From an uncultured Clostridia bacterium (GTDB lineage Bacteria; Bacillota; Clostridia; Christensenellales; UBA1242): DNA of 7,154 nt. A model generated the notes under the pieces. The model searched no databases and was not told the origin of the DNA. It saw only the letters and a list, made by a program, of their open reading frames with translations. The stretch spans positions 1-7,154 of the forward strand of contig CALDMJ010000060.1 of the NCBI GenBank assembly GCA_937914725.1, written 5' to 3'. This document shows, one piece after another, positions 5,898 to 7,154 of the stretch; position 1 is the stretch's first letter; every line of letters starts with the position of its first letter. The position numbers and the translations under genes were made by a program.

Positions 5898-7154
5898 TTA
5901 TTTCGCAATTTTGACATTTTTTATTATATTATCAAGGTTTGTCATCATTTTGTCGTTTTGATTGAATATGATGTGGTAGTATTGCCCAAATTTTTCAGTA
6001 CGCGTATTTGGGATTGTAAACTTTGGTTCTCTTTCAAGTTCAATGAAATTCTTGCCATTTTGCTTCATTATTATACGGCGGGCGCTATGTGATTTCAGGA
6101 TATTTTTTGCACAAGCAATTTTTGCAAGGTTAATGGTTGCTTGCGGTACGGCACCGTAGCTAAAGCGTAATTTTTCCATTTGCGTTTCAAACTCTGTTTC
6201 GCTTGAAAGTTTTGATATGATGTCAATAATTTCCATTTTTGCGCTTTGCGAATTAATATAATAGTCAGGAATTTCCGCTTGTATGTCGATGTCAATTTTG
6301 GTGTCGACGTCGGCTTTTTCTTCTTTACCTTTCAAGGTTGCGATAACTTGTTCGAGGAGTTTACAGTACATATCGTACCCGACTTTTTCAAGGTGTCCGC
6401 TTTGTTTTTCGCCGAGAACTGTTCCTGCGCCGCGCAATTCTAGGTCGCGCATTGCTATTTTGAAGCCACTGCCAAGTTCGGTGTATTCTTGCATTGCTTG
6501 CAGGCGCTTTTGTCCTTCTTCGCTGAGTGCTTTGAATGCACCGAATGTAAAGTATGCGTACGCTTGAGCGCTTGAACGTCCGACTCTGCCGCGCAACTGA
6601 TAGAGTTGGCTCAAACCGAATTTATCGGCATCCACGACAATCATTGTGTTGGCATTAGGTAGGTCAATGCCGTTTTCAATCAAGGTTGTTGCGACTAGAA
6701 TGTCTATTTTGCAGTCAAAAACATCTTTCATCGTGTTTTCTAGTTGTTCCTTTTTCATTTGTCCGTGCGCGTAACTAATGCGCGCTTGCGGCAAGAGTTC
6801 GCGCAAATTGTGGACGTAATCTTCAAGTCCTTCAACACGATTTTTGACAATCAAAACTTGTCCGCCGCGCGCAAGTTCGCGGTTGACTGCCGTTAGCACG
6901 ACGGCGTTTGAATATTCGCAAATGGTTGTTTGGACGGCTTTACGCATTTGCGGTGCGGTTGCGATTGTTGAAATGTCTCGAATGCCGACGAGTGACATAT
7001 GCAGGGTGCGCGGGATTGGAGTGGCGGACATTGAAAGGACGTCTATATTATGTTTCAGTTTCTTGATTCTTTCCTTATCTTTGACGCCAAGTTTTTGCTC
7101 CTCATCACAAATGAGAAGTCCTAGATTTTTATATGCAATTTTTTCATTTAAAAC
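5898..7154 (-). CDS. mfd: Transcription-repair coupling factor Mfd, C-terminal part (partial)
   Basis: Mfd is a DNA translocase that pushes stalled RNA polymerase off DNA and recruits UvrA to the lesion. The frame is open from the window's right edge, so only the last 418 residues are visible; Bacillus subtilis Mfd has 1177. In visible numbering: the Walker B/DEAD-type motif DEEQ is at 17-20, motif III SATPIPRT at 43-50, motif V ATTLIENGIDLP around 155-166, and motif VI QLRGRVGRS at 186-194. The RecG/Mfd TRG motif is around 237-253 (DLELRGAGTVLGEKQSG). The remaining ~130 residues are the C-terminal D7-type domain. The Met at 7031 lies inside motif III and is not a start. RecG shares the motor, but the long C-terminal domain after TRG points to Mfd. 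UvrB-like, polymerase-binding and Walker A regions lie outside. The lipoprotein gene follows. Confidence 0.95.
   Translation of the reverse strand, partial: VLNEKIAYKNLGLLICDEEQKLGVKDKERIKKLKHNIDVLSMSATPIPRTLHMSLVGIRDISTIATAPQMRKAVQTTICEYSNAVVLTAVNRELARGGQVLIVKNRVEGLEDYVHNLRELLPQARISYAHGQMKKEQLENTMKDVFDCKIDILVATTLIENGIDLPNANTMIVVDADKFGLSQLYQLRGRVGRSSAQAYAYFTFGAFKALSEEGQKRLQAMQEYTELGSGFKIAMRDLELRGAGTVLGEKQSGHLEKVGYDMYCKLLEQVIATLKGKEEKADVDTKIDIDIQAEIPDYYINSQSAKMEIIDIISKLSSETEFETQMEKLRFSYGAVPQATINLAKIACAKNILKSHSARRIIMKQNGKNFIELEREPKFTIPNTRTEKFGQYYHIIFNQNDKMMTNLDNIIKNVKIAK

Noticed and set aside
5898..7031. A complete 377-residue gene starting at the ATG at 7031
   Set aside because: That Met is inside the helicase motif SMSATPIPRT, and the frame continues upstream through DEEQ to the window edge; it is a fragment of mfd.

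Overview
The window is AT-rich bacterial DNA in which every gene I can support lies on the minus strand, so it reads right to left. Strong Shine-Dalgarno sequences, tight gene overlaps, intrinsic terminators, a parvulin-like lipoprotein directly after mfd and TGA used as a stop (recN) suggest a low-GC Bacillota, most likely an uncultured Clostridia-type lineage. The lineage is an inference; there is no rRNA or species marker here.

Layout in the direction of transcription: (1) 7154-5898 is the C-terminal third of mfd, the transcription-repair coupling factor, whose 5' part is outside the window. (2) 5882-5854 is a promoter, followed by 5799-4132, a secreted lipoprotein with a divergent parvulin-type peptidyl-prolyl isomerase region that probably starts at a GTG codon. 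(3) 4122-4088 is an intrinsic terminator whose stem also supplies the -35 of the next promoter. (4) 4035-273 is a four-gene unit: recN, an OGG1-type 8-oxoguanine DNA glycosylase, a NYN-domain (PIN-like) protein and inorganic pyrophosphatase. Its genes overlap or lie 2 to 25 bases apart. (5) 272-130 is a 143-base 3' region with no gene. (6) 129-90 is a second intrinsic terminator, again sharing its stem with the -35 of a following promoter. (7) From 41 down to the window edge is the start of a further gene, with an ideal Shine-Dalgarno and an N-terminus that runs directly into a tract of 15 G.

The repair genes form a theme: Mfd removes stalled RNA polymerase and recruits excision repair, RecN acts on double-strand breaks, and OGG removes oxidised guanine. 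The NYN protein is co-transcribed with these and is the least understood member.

The most notable observation is at the left edge. A well-formed translation start is followed after six codons by G15. At the length shown, the frame reaches TAA straight after the tract; one or two G fewer would keep it open to the window edge. This looks like a phase-variable contingency gene, with sequencing or assembly error in the homopolymer as the main alternative. The second notable observation is the repeated terminator-promoter fusion at the two operon boundaries.
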